In this document: piece after piece, positions 1 through 12,856 of the stretch | How positions within the stretch are numbered: position 1 is the first letter of the stretch | Layout: each line of letters begins with the position of its first letter | Source of the DNA: Macrobrachium rosenbergii | Taxonomy: Eukaryota > Arthropoda > Malacostraca > Decapoda > Palaemonidae | Length of the DNA stretch: 64,000 bases | Assembly: GCF_040412425.1 (NCBI RefSeq) | Contig: NC_089762.1 | Span: 19,794,702-19,858,701, forward strand | Direction of reading: 5' to 3' | Notes under the pieces: generated by a model | Databases searched by the model: none | What the model was told of the DNA's origin: nothing | What the model saw: only the letters and a program-made list of their open reading frames with translations | Position numbers and translations under genes: made by a program

Positions 1-184
1 TGGAAGTTGCATCAAACTCAAGGTGAAGTTAAGAAGTACAGAAGCTGAAGAGAGCTGTCATAATTTGTAATACTTTACACTTATTTCTTACACGCTCTAA
101 ACATAACTGAACCAGAATGAGAAGTGTTTCTGATTACAGTACTTGCTTCTTGATATATCCCTTAGACACAAAAACCTGACGTAC

Positions 185-228
185 CTCCCATGAACTCGCT
201 GACTCTCCAAAAGTACTAAGGCATTGTT
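185..228 (-). CDS. TIGAR: TIGAR-like candidate C-terminal exon
   Basis: A 44-nt candidate exon on the minus strand. It has a very strong polypyrimidine tract before AG at 229-230 and a GTACGT donor at 179-184. It starts in phase 0, which fits the donor of the exon at 367-407, and reads [15 protein letters not shown]. In vertebrate TIGAR the corresponding last stretch is a beta strand followed by a loop ending in a His near the C-terminus. The similarity is weak, so the call rests on position, splice signals and phase. If the donor is not used, the frame runs on for about 28 more codons to a stop near 105. Confidence 0.35.
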
Positions 229-3200
229 CTGACAGGACAAAGAAGGATACAAGAATGACAAAAAAGATAACTAGTCCCAGCAAATCTGTATTTTTTTTCC
301 AAAACATTGGCTGCAAAAATTGGAATGCATCACCTAAACAAGAGAGAGTGGAGTTCACTGACTCACCTCAAAGTTGTAAATGCAGAAGGAAAGCTGGTCT
401 CTAGTATCTTTGGCAAAGGAAAGCCAGAGAAGTGTAAAACTAAAAGCTTGTATGGAGGCTCAGATCCCACACACCAATGACTAGTTAGGACCATCAAAAT
501 ATCTTAAATCAAGGGTTTTGAGCCCCCAGTGGAACCTTTTTATTGAAAAGATGACATAATTTACAAGGTTCTACTGAAGAATCTAGTACAGTATAGGTGA
601 AGATAGTCAAGTGTGAAAATGTAGCATTTCTAGATTCATCCTTAGGAAGTCCATGAGGAAATTTGACAGAAATACTAGAAGAACCAGGGTGATAGTTGAC
701 ATATTCTTGGAAACCAAGAGTTGTATCTCACTCTTCTGACCTTCTTGCATGTCAGGAGAACATAGGCTTCCTGGCAATCCCCAGGATACATTAGAGGTTG
801 ATGGATCTGAGAGGCCAAAGCAAAATGATTCAGCTGCAACTGTAGCTGTTTGCGACTAGATTCACACAGGGGGTACCCCAGTGCTACTCTACGGCTAAGC
901 ATTCATCTGATTAAATGCTGGGGATATTGAAACTACACCATCTCCTACAAGAGTATGCCTCAGGATGATCTCTACTTGACTGGCCTCTGCTCAAGGGAAA
1001 CGTCACAGCCCAGTGATGCAGGCTCTAAAACCTTGTGCAGCCTTTGATCCTGACACCTTGCCTCTTAAAAAAAAAAAAAAATTCCAATCCAAGAAGTATT
1101 GCCTTCAGCTCCACTAGGATCATGTCCTGAAAGCATAATTAGTGGGTTTCTAGCCTCACTTGTACACATCTGTGAAAAGCAGAACTTTGGGGAAGGATAA
1201 ACTGGTGTAATTTCTGGCCTGTGGTTCTGTGGAAATTAATACCAAAGGAAATTTCTCTGTACATCACCAGAGGAGGTGACTGAGTGGTTGTCATGCTGGG
1301 CTGCACCTGTTGACCTGCTTGAAAGGATCTAAATTCTATGAGCCCTTTGGTCCACATGGGATTGCCACATACAGGCAGGAGGATCTTGTCACTGTAGAAA
1401 CTCCTGCATTAGTGACAAAAACCTCTGGATTCTGTCTGCTGTTGGCACAAGAACATCTGTTTACACATTCAAACTATGTAAGTTGTTCTTGTAGTAGGTC
1501 CCAAATACTTTAAATTCCAGCTGACCTTGAAAGTACCCTTTCTTGTGAATAGTTGAAAATGAAAGATAATATAATACCCTTCTTTCTTCTGAATAGGTGA
1601 AAATGAAAGATAATATAATACCCTTCCTTCAATGTGTGAAATTTTTAGGTTTATTCCTTTATTCACATTTACAATGGAAAAAACCACAAAACCTATATGA
1701 AAGGGAAAATGGTTTCAATTTTCTTAAGAAACTTTCCTGTACTGCCTGAGGTATTGGTATGTCAACATTGCTACTGAAATAAGCAATTATGCTATCAATA
1801 CTAGATTATGGGTGTCAAATATATATATATCAGCATCAAAATTAACTATATAAATCTAACCAAAATCATTCTCAAAGGCTTAGACAGTACTCTTCTTGCA
1901 TTCTGACCTTGTAATACAGTATATGAAGTGCAACAGAAATTTAAGCAAGCAATTTTCCTACCAAAAGACTATTGTTTCAAGTGGACATTTTTGTAAGTAA
2001 TCACCCTAATTACAGCTTCTTCCTTGCTTATACAGTGGTTTTTTCACCACAGTAGGGATCACCACCTCCTTCGATAATGAAGGAAAAAGTATGAACACAT
2101 ACTACTACTTATCTAATAGTTAAACCTATACTCCCGATATCATAATTAACACACAATAGAACATAAGACATAAAGGTTTATATTATGCTAGTTATACTGA
2201 TGGTTCCAAATCATCAGGAGCAGGAATAGCTGCCATTTCACCTAATGAAACATGTTAATTCTCTTTGTCAGATCAAAAACAATCATTACTGTCAGTTTCT
2301 AAAGAACTTCATAGCCCATTTCTTCTGATAAGAACAAAATGAAATAAATCTAATTTGCTTTAATATATGGCATTATTCAAAGCAAAACTGAGTTCCATGT
2401 TGAAGTAATTTCATCTTGCCTCTGAAATGGTCGCATACGCGTGACCCAAGAACATTTGATAAAAAGTTCAAATGACCCGTTTTCAATATGCAGAGAATGC
2501 CGGTTCACACTGACAGATAAACCTATTTCATGTAAATGTAGAAATTTTTACCAACAACAGCCTAGATCTGGAAACAAATAAGTTGAGAAAAGTTTGTCAG
2601 AATCTTCATATACTTCAGGCTTTCCAATCAATAAATTCTTAATAAAATGACATTTTTATAATAAAATAAAGTTTTATATATACTTACCAAATAATTACAT
2701 AGCTATTGTTTCTACTTTGCACGGCAGCTCAAAATTCAAAATTCACGGTAGCGCTCTTTTGTTTTGGGTGTAGGTATACTGCCCCGCCCACTTTCAGGGA
2801 AGAATAGGTACAACGTAGCTAAAGAGTTCAATTCGTTTGTGTTCTATGTCCATGAGAGGGGAGGAGGGAGGGCTCTGATCATGTAATTATTTGATAAGTA
2901 TATATAAAACTGTATTTTCTTATAGAAATGTCATTTTTATATAAGTAACTTACCAAATAATTACAGAGCTGAATCCCACATTGATTGGAGGTGGGATGAA
3001 TGGACATATACTACCCCAAAAAAACTCTGATATGGAGAAGAATTTGGAATAGAAAGTTAGCTAGCATTTTGAAATGTTTGTTGTAACCTTACCTGGTGAG
3101 GGAGCAACAGCAGACAGGTACTGCCTCTGGTCGAAGCTCCTCTCGGTAGAGCCAAGGGTCGCCTCTACTTAAGTGGGTGCTTGCAACGTACGAGGTTATC

Positions 3201-6200
3201 GCGGGTTGCCAAAGCTTACAATCCAAAAAAGGACGCATAAATAATGTGTATATGCCCTGGCCCTGGGTGCAGTACAACAGAAAACAAAGACCAGATAAAA
3301 AATAACCTACACCACAACAAAATTTTAATTAAAACCATAAAAACACGGATTGGTGACACTCACAACTCAGTACTCACCAGACTTCCCAAGAAGTGCAACT
3401 ATCCTTATTCAAGGAGAGTGGATAGAGGAAAAGAAGGAGTTCCTCCTATCCTTCATCCCACAATACCATGCCAGCTGTGAAGAACAGGCATAAAGTACTG
3501 CATTTTTCGTACTATATACAGTTTCGATATCCTGTAGGTAGAACATGGCAAACACTGACTTGCACCTCCAATATGTTGATTGCAAGATTGAAGAGAGAGA
3601 CAGAATACGTCTGAATGCCAAGAACGTAGCCACAGCTCTTATTTCATGAGCTTTTACTTTACATGAGGGTAGTAAATCGTCCTGAACCCCCAAATGTGCT
3701 TCCAAAATCACAGATTTTAAAAAGAATGTTAATGCATTCTTGGACAATGGACAACTGGGGTCTTTCACGGGACACCAAAGATTTGAGGAAGAACCTCTGA
3801 GACTTTTGGTTCTTTCTAGGTATACTCTTAAGGCTCTTACAGGACAGAGGACTTTCTCTTGATTGGATGGACAAAGAACTTCAGGCAGGCTCTTGATTGA
3901 AAAGGAACAAGGCCAAGGGTTAGTCGGGTCCTCATTCTTGGCCAAGAAACCCAAAATCAGTGAGTATATAGCATTGCCTTGAGAAAAGCCTACCCTTTTA
4001 TCGATGGCGTGTAGCTCACTAGCTCTCCTAGCTGTAGCTAATGCCATCAAGAATAAGGTCTTGTTTGTTAGATTCCTAAGTGAGGATGACTCCAAAGGTT
4101 CAAACAGCAGTCCTGACAGCAGTTTAAGGACAATGTCCAAGTTCTAAGCAACTTCCGAAGGTTTTGCTTGCTTACTAGTACTAAAAAACTTCACTAAATC
4201 ACTGATGTCTTGATTTGAAGACAGGCCCACTTCTCTATGTTTGAATACAGAACTCAACGTTGCTCTGTAACCCTTGATGGTAGATGTTGCAAGTCCTTTC
4301 GAGGTTCTAAGATGGAACAGAAAATCTGTGATCTGGGCCACAGATGTCTGAGAAGAGGAGATATTTCGCTCCCGGCACCACTTCCGAAAAACTGTTCACT
4401 TGGCTTGGTAGACTGCAGCAAAAGATCATTGCCTACACTTAGCAATAATCTCTGCAGCCTTCCTTGAAAATCCTTTCACTCTGACAAGCTCCCTGACAGT
4501 CTGAAGCCTGTCAGAGCGAGAGTGGATAACCCTAGATGGAATCTGTGAAGGTGCGGCTGTTTGAGAAGGCTTCTCCTCTGAGGAAGTAGCCTTGGGAAGT
4601 CCGTCGGTAGACTTAGGAGATCTGGGAACCACTCCTTGTACAGCCAAAAAGGAGCAACTAGGGTCATCGACACATTGCTGTGTGTGTTGAACTTTTCAAT
4701 ATGGCCCTTGCCATGCTGAAGGGAGGGAAGGCGTAAAGGTCGAGGTCCGACCAGTCCTGAAGCATGGCATCCATCGCCCATGCCTGCGGATCCGGAGCCG
4801 GGGAACAATACAAAGGAAGACGATGGTTCCTCGGTATCGCAAACAGGTCTATCGACGGCTTTCCCCACAGCTTCCACAGGTCGGTGAACACCTGTGGATT
4901 GAGTGTCCACTCTGTTGGTAGAACCTGTTTGCCACGACTACATTCGTCCGCCAGGACATTCACTATCCATTGAATGAAGAGGGTCACCACTTGGGTCTCG
5001 CTGCTTAGTGACCACAGAAGAAATTCCTTGGTTGCTTCGTAGAGAGAAAAAGAATGAGTCCCTCCTTGGTTCTTGATGTAAGCCAGAGCGGTCATGCTGT
5101 CCAAATGGACAGCCACTGTCTTGTTGAAAGTCTGCCTTGCAAAATGCTGAAGTGCAACATGAATAGCCTTTATTTCTTTTACATTGATGTGCAGGTTTCT
5201 TTCGGTTGGAGACCACGTTCCTGAAACCTCCATACCATTGAGAAGAGCTCCCCAACCCAGATTCGAAGCGTCTGAGTATAACGTTAGGTTGGGGTTCATT
5301 GGAGCCAGAGAATTTCCTGTCACAAAACCTGTCCTTCACCAGCCACCACCGAAGGTCCTCTTCGATCTCGGGAGTGATGTTGAAGACGAACAAATCTGGG
5401 AACGACTTCCTTTGCCAATTGGCCTTAAGGTAAAATTGCAGCTCACTTGTGTGTAGCAGGAGCAGGAGGAGCAAGCTATGAAGTCTTGGACTTTTCTGAG
5501 ACAATTTAGGATCCTTTGTTGGGACGGAAAAGCCCGAAAACTCAGAGTCTATCACTATCCCCAAATATAGAATAGACTGAGTTGGGACTAGCTGAGACTT
5601 CTTGAAATTTATTAAAAGTCCTAGATCTTGAGCAAGTCGAAGTGTTTTCTGCAGGTCCTCCGTGCACTGAGATCTCGAGGGAGAGTGTAGGAGCCAGTCG
5701 TCAAGGTACAGAGAGATGTTTATCCCCATGAGATGTACCATTTCGTTAGGGGAGCAAGTACTCGAGTAAAAACTTGAAGGGCCATGGAGAGTCTGAAGCA
5801 CAGTGCCTGAAACTGAAAGACTCTGTCCTGGAACATGAATCTCGGATGCTTCCTGGAATCTGGGTGAACTGGAACGTGGAAGTACGCATCCTGCATGTCA
5901 ATCGTGACCATCTAGTCCCCCTGGTGGATGGCTGACAGTACCAACTGGCTCGTCTCCATTCTGAACTTTGTTGTTTGAACGCAGAGGTTCAGAGCACTGA
6001 CGTCCAGGACAGGTCTCCATCCTCCCGATGACTTGGGAACCATGAAGAGGCGGTTGCAGAACCCTTCGTGTCTACATCCTCGACTACTCCCAAGGCTTTC
6101 TTCTCTAGCAGAGCTGACACTTCCCGAAATAGGGCCGAAAACCTCTCTAAGCCTACTGAACAGGCCGTTAAGCTGATGGGAGAGATTACTAAGGGCGGTT

Positions 6201-9200
6201 TCTCCCTGAAAGGGATTACATAACCCTCTTTCAAGACCTTCAGCACCCAAGGCTCCACATTCCTGTTCTTCCACTCGGTCCATAAATGAAAAAGTCTTGC
6301 TCCCACTGGAACATGGAGGACAGACAACTCACTTTCGAGGTGCTGTCTTGTTGACAGGTTTCTTGGCGGGTCTGGAAGCTCGAAAGGGCTGTTGTTGCAA
6401 AGACAAAGATGACCTAGCAGATGTGGTAGTTGCGGGAACCTAGTCCTTTTGGTAGACTGAGCGAGAAGGTCCTGCGTCAATTTCTTCTGGAGCTCTACTG
6501 ATACATGTTCCAGGGTGTCCTGCAGGAATCAACTGTTCTTGTCTAGGGGGACAAAAAGAAGAGAAGAACGCTGAGAAGGGGTGACGCCCTTTGCTGTAAA
6601 CAAGCACCACAAATCCCGTTTCTTAAGGACTCCTGTGGTGAAGATGGTCGCCAACTCTTGTGCTCCATCTCTTACAGCTCTATCAGCACTAGCCAGAACT
6701 CCCAGCAAGTCCAATGTGAAGTTTTCTTGAAGAGTTGTGCAGTCTTCTTAGTGAGAGCCCCAACCGTCCAATCCAGAAAACTGAAGATCTCGAAGACTTT
6801 AAAGATGTCTTTAATTAGATGGTCCAATTCCAATGCAGTAAAGAGAATTCTGGCTGAGGAGAAAGCACAGCGACGTGAAGCATCTACGATACTGGAAAAG
6901 TCCCGTTGAGAGGAGGCAGAAACTCCCAAGGACGGCGCTTCTCCAGTTGCATACGACAGATGCTTCTGCTGTATCAAACAAGAGGGCAGTGTACAGAAAA
7001 CTGCTTTCCCGACAACTCTCTTTTCTGATGACCAGCCATCAATATGGGTGAAAGCTTTCCTCAAAGATGAAGACAAAACCATACGAGGCAGCCTGGCAGT
7101 ACCTGGAGGTTGTCGCATCAAGAAGGCTGACCTTGGTGACGAAGGGACGGTTGGAGAGAGGAACGAAGGGTAGTAGATCAGGAAATACCTGAGCAGCGCC
7201 GAGTAGTCCAATGTAGGTTGTCCCTTTTCTAGTGGTTCCTCGGAGGAGGAAATGGGTGATCCTGGTGGATCTGTGGGTTCTTGAACTTCTGGAGCTGGTT
7301 TCTGAAGAAGAATCAGAACTTTGTCTAGTTGGAGTTGAAGCGGCACCAACGAAGGATCTTGAACAATTGAGAGAAACTCACCTGAAGAATCAGGTACTGG
7401 AAGCTCTCCTTGCGGGACTGAGTACTTGCTGGAAGGTGGATGAACTTCAAGGGAAGCGCCCACAGACACTGGACGCTCGGACACTGGGCGCCCACTTGCT
7501 GTCGAAGCAGACACCAAACCTTTTGAAGCCACTACACTCTTAGCAGACACTGGGCGAACAAATCATGGGCCCTTGGCGATTTGACGTCCAAACACTGAAC
7601 AATCATACACAGGATCTTCCAATTCAGAACGATTAGATACTGGGCGCCCACAAACTGGAAAGGCAGACACTGAACACTCATGCAATGGACGCTCGGACGA
7701 AGTGCGCTCATACGATGGGCACTCAGACACGGGGCGCTCAAGAGATGAGAGCTCGGTCACTGAACGATCTTCTAGTGAGCGCTTATACACAACACTATCA
7801 GACTCCGGGTGCTCGGACACTTTGCGACGATGAACGGGACTGACATACACTCTTTTGGGGTTGGAACGCATGTTAGAAACTGAATGGGCGCAAGAGTCTT
7901 TCACTGGCAACTCCCAAAAACTGCACGAAGGGAGAGGGCTACATTCCCTCTCTAAAGCTCGCTTACGAGACGGGGGCGAATCAATTTCCAACAAAGCGCC
8001 CAGCCTTTTCAATGGCCTAGAAACTTTCGTAAAATGATCACTGCACTTGTTGGTTCTGAGAATCTGAATCACTAGATAACAGGGCATGTACATCCATCCT
8101 GATGCCTTTCTAATGCCATTCCTCCGCAGCCTGTGATTGGCGGACAACAGACTCGGATGAGGCGACGACTGCTTGTGGGCAAACCCCATCAACCTCCCTT
8201 GGACTGCCAGTTTGCTTCCTCCCAGGTGAGCAAGGGGAGTTTAGCAGGGACCATTGGTCTAGGAGCATTGGTGGGATGAACAGCCGCCCCCTACACTGAC
8301 AATGCATTTGTCGCTACTCCGACAATATTAAATTTGTCCATCAGAACCTTCACAGAATTCCCAATCTGGGAAACAGTATTAACAAGCAAATTAAATTTCT
8401 GATCTACCTGTGCTTCTAAGCTAGCAATGGCATTGGGTTCAGCAGAATGGGAGCTAGGTAAAGGTATGACAGGAAAAGCTGCAGGACTTGAAATGGGAAA
8501 AAAAGCCGTCACAGGTGTTGAAAGGATAGGCAGAGCAGTGATATCAACTCCTGGAGAATGAACTGCACTAGCAGAAGCCTTAGCTTCAGCCCTAGCTGTA
8601 GCTTTCCTCGGTCAGTCACGCTGCAGTTTATCTAAATGGGCCTGTAAATTCTTCCACTTCCCCTTATCCCAGTCCTTATATTCTTCACAGTTAAGATCAG
8701 GAGAGCAAATTTGCTCCCTGCAAGAACTTAAATATGGTATGAGAGTCATATTTTGCTGAACTGAGTCTAGTTTTGCAGCCATTGCTGCAATACCTAATAC
8801 TAGACCAGCTAGTGTCAGACATAATTAGTCTAAAGTCCAATCGGGAAAGTCACAATCGTAAAATATATCAGAATTCTAGCTAAGCTAAATAGCTGCGCTA
8901 CCAAAAGCAAAGAGCACTTCACCAAAAGACGATCTCTGACCATCCAGTGAAAACAAATCAAGAGCTGCCAATAACCAGTGTTAAGTCATTAGCCAGCAAA
9001 AACGAATTGAGCTCTTTAGCTACATTGTACCTATTCTTTCCCGAAAGTGGGCGGGGCAGTAAGTCTACACCCAAAACAAAAGAGCGTTACCACGAATTTT
9101 GAGCTGTTACGTAGAGTAGAAACCATAGCTATGTAATTTTTTGGTAAGTTACATATACTGTATAAAACTGCAATTTACTAAAAATTTAAATTTCCATATT

Positions 9201-9268
9201 ATGGATGAAACATTTATACTGGCCCTATGAGAATGAAATATTTTACTTCAGCAGTCTGATTAAACTTC

Positions 9269-9349
<81 letters not shown>

Positions 9350-9598
9350 TTCCTCCATGGTTGTTTTCCTTTGTCCTGGCACAATCCCAACAGTTGTTTA
9401 TTTGCTACTTCTCCCAACAGTTTAACATAGGCCAAACCATAACTGTGAAATATTTCCTTCATAACTACAGTAATCTGGAGAAACACCTCATAAATAAAAG
9501 AATTTCAAGTAACTGGATATGGATTCAGTTACATTTTAAAGTATTACCATTATAGAGGGATGAATAAATTTGTTTTTATTTAGCATTTCCCAACGTTT

Positions 9599-9686
<88 letters not shown>

Positions 9687-12600
9687 TAACTGTCGTTAGT
9701 GAGTGCTTCGGTTGTTGGAAGAGGGATGAGGTCGTTAGTTTGTTTACGGCGCTGTCTGTCTGTGGAATATATGTGAGGATTTTTCGGTTTTGGAAGCAGT
9801 TTTGAGTCAGAGATAGTGCCGGTCAGTCATTTTTTTTGGTCTAAAGCAGTTTGTTTGTGTGCTGATGCAGAGTTGTTGTTTTTCCTTTTTAGTGTGCTGT
9901 TCTTGTTGCTGTATGTTCGTGAGTCGTGTGTTTTTCTGTTTCGGTTGGGTTTGTGTGGTTGTGTGCTGTGTTGGCGACCGTGGACGCCTTACTCCATCTT
10001 CCAGCAACCGAGGACCAGGGTGAGTGTTGTGTACTGTTTTTTTTGTGGTTTTTGAAATTCCGCCACATTATATTTGGCGCCCAACGTGGGGCAGCTGGTA
10101 TTGCAGCTGCAATTGAGGTTGGTGGCTGGTAGTGTGACTGAAGAGAAGGATGGAAGAGGAACTGGTAAGGTTGAGAGAGGAGAATACGTGGTTGAGGGGT
10201 GAGAATGAGAGACTGAGGAGTCAGTTGGAGGAGGTGGAGGGAATGCTAGGAAGTGCAAAAGAAGAAATGAAAGGGGAGATGAAAGAGTCAGAAGAGAGAA
10301 TGGAAGAGAGGATGGATAAAAGTTGGAGGGAATGATGAAAGGTGTGGAAGAAATGGTGAAAGGTATGTTCAAGGGTGTTTTTGGAGAAGGGGCTGTTGGA
10401 GGCAGGTTCTCTGGAACGTGTGAAGGGGCAAGAGAGAAAGAAAAGGAGGAAGAAGTGAATGGGCGTGAGTGATGAAAGTGATATGGGAATAGGAAGTAAG
10501 AAACGAGGGGAATGAGAGGCAGGGTAAGGAAAAGGGAATGAAAAGCAAGGGGAAGGAAGAGAGGGAAAGTAAGGATAAGTCAGGGAAGAAAAAGGGAAGA
10601 AGGGAAAGGGAAAGGAAACTGGTAAGAAGGGTAAGGAAGTGGGAAAGGCAGGAAAGAAGGGAGAGGGTGAAGGCAGTAGTGATAGTGAGGTGGATGGAGG
10701 TGAGTGGATAAAAGTGGATAAAAGAGGGGAAGAAGAGTGTAATGAGTAAGATGAATGTAAGTGCAGAAGTGGACTCTTTGTATTCGGAAGAGGGTATGAA
10801 AGGACAGAGCGAAAGTAGCGAAAGTGAGAGTGAAAGTGAGAAAGAAGTGAGAAAGGCTATGTATGTGAGGGAGGTACCCGGTGTGAAAAGTATAATGAGT
10901 ATGGAAGTAGGGATGTGCATGATTTCTTTAGGGAGTATGAAAGGTTTTGTCAGGATAAGTATGGGGAAAGTAAGAGAGTGTGGGCACGAGAATTAGGAGA
11001 GTATTTGACTGGGTTTTACTTGATATGTATAGGGTTATTATGAGTGTGGGGGATGTTGAGTATGACAAGGTGAAAGCTAGACTAGTTGAGCAAGCGAGGC
11101 GTGAAAGCGAGTGTTAAGTATAAGAGGAAGAATGAATTTGATGAGGCAAGGATGAAAGCTGGGAAACCTTGTCACTGTATGCTTGTAGGCTGGAGACGTT
11201 GGCAAGGAAGAAGTTTGGGGATGATGGGATAGATGAATGTAAGGAGTTAGTACGGAAGTTGTTAGGGACAGTGCCAGATGGAGTTAGAGAATTTGTGAAC
11301 TTGAAGCGGAAGGAGAAGAAAAGATGGACGAATGAAAGGTTGACTTGGGGAGAAATCTTGGAAATTGTAGAAGATTATGAGCTTGACAGGGTTATAAAAG
11401 AGAGCAGAAGTGTAAGTGTAAGGGCTGGGGTAGATGAGAGAGTACCAGAGTTTGGAAGCTTTAGGGATGCAGTGTTGAGGGGCCCAATGAGAATGGCCGA
11501 TAGTGTAATAGATAGGAGTGTAAGAGCAAGTAATGTGGAGGTGCCAGTGAGGATGAATGATGGGTTTGTAAGGGAACAACGGGTTGGACGGGTTAGGGAT
11601 AGTAGTGTACAAAGGGAAAGGTCGATGAGTGGAAGTCGAGCGAAGTGTTTTAGATGTGGAAAGGAAGGACATACAAAGAATGAGTGTAGGTGGGCTTTAG
11701 GAGTGTGTTTCGGGTGTGGGCAACCGGGACATTTGGTAAGGGAGTGTACGAAAGATAGGGGGGTTAAATGCTACCGGTGCGGACAGGTGGGTCATGTTGC
11801 TAATGGTTGTAGGGGTACCCGAGTGAATGTAATATGTGGCAACTGTGGTAAGAATGGGCATTATGCGAGAATGTGTTCAGAACCGAGAGCGAAGTGTGAC
11901 GAATGTGGAATGGAAGGGCATGTATCAAGTGTATGTAGACGAAAGAGGGTGACTGTGACAGCGAATTCGGGAAACTGAGTGTGAAGGGGGTTCAAATGGG
12001 TGGATCCTCCAGGATGCAAGCGGTGCGTGTGATGCATGTACGTGAGGGGTTGTTGCATGAGGGGGGCTTTGCTGGAAAGACTGACGAGTGCATGAAGCAA
12101 TTTGTTTTGATAGAGTATTGCAGAAAACGTAAGAAAGGGAAGAACGTAAGTGAACGGAATGATCGTAAGTTGTGTGATAGGGGTGTGAGTGCCAAAGTGA
12201 AAATGAGTGATAAAGCGTGTAATACGGATGAATGGGATGGTATGAATAGAACGTATAGCATATGCGGGTTTGATATAACTGAGTTGACTGAACGTGTAGG
12301 GGTTAGTGAACGGTTGGAGGTGAGCGAAAGTGTAAGAGTAAGAGAGCCGAAGCAGTAATATGCGAGTGATTGAAAGCATGAATGAATCGTTGAAAAGAAT
12401 TGGAAAGGTCAATGAGCGAATGGGATGGGTTAGTTGAAGAATTGGGGAGGTATTTGGGAACGAGTTAGAGGGTATAGATGAGATTGTGGATGAAATTGAG
12501 AGTGGTAATAGTGAAGAGGATAGCGTGAATCTGAGAGAGAATGGAGGAGAAGATGTGAATTTGAATGTTGCTAGAAGAGAGAATGATTCTGAGAGAATGA

Positions 12601-12768
12601 TTACGTGTTCGCAAGACGCGATCTAGAGGACCTGCTAGTGAGCATCCGTGGGTGTTATGTGAAGGCGATTTGAATGCAGTGTGGAAGGTATTGGTTGGGA
12701 AATACTAAAAGGGGAGAATTATAGAGGGATGAATAAATTTGTTTTTATTTAGCATTTCCCAACGTTTT

Positions 12769-12856
<88 letters not shown>

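Larger units (their letters stand above)
2645..9172 (-). mobile_element. DIRS-type tyrosine-recombinase retrotransposon, near full length
   Basis: About 6.5-kb element on the minus strand with DIRS architecture: inverted terminal repeats at both ends, Gag, RT plus RNase H and a tyrosine recombinase in that order, and an internal complementary region just before the 3' ITR. DIRS elements replicate through a circular intermediate joined at the ITR ends and integrate with the recombinase rather than a DDE integrase, so no target duplication is expected and none was seen. All coding regions carry stops or frameshifts, so this copy is probably inactive. It lies in a TIGAR intron, in the same orientation as the gene. 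Confidence 0.85.

Noticed and set aside
134..358. Possible membrane protein (hydrophobic stretch [16 protein letters not shown])
   Set aside because: The hydrophobic run is the translated pyrimidine tract of a splice acceptor on the minus strand.
1139..1357. 72-codon minus-strand frame with a GTGAGG donor in the phase needed by the TIGAR exon at 367-407
   Set aside because: The sequence does not resemble the TIGAR core, would add about 40 extra residues, and the acceptor is unclear. Kept only as a note.
10369..10920. 183-codon minus-strand Ser/Leu-rich frame opposite gag
   Set aside because: Antisense shadow of the purine-rich gag strand.
11861..12412. 183-codon minus-strand frame in the LTR element
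   Set aside because: Antisense shadow with no known domain; gag zinc knuckles are on the other strand.
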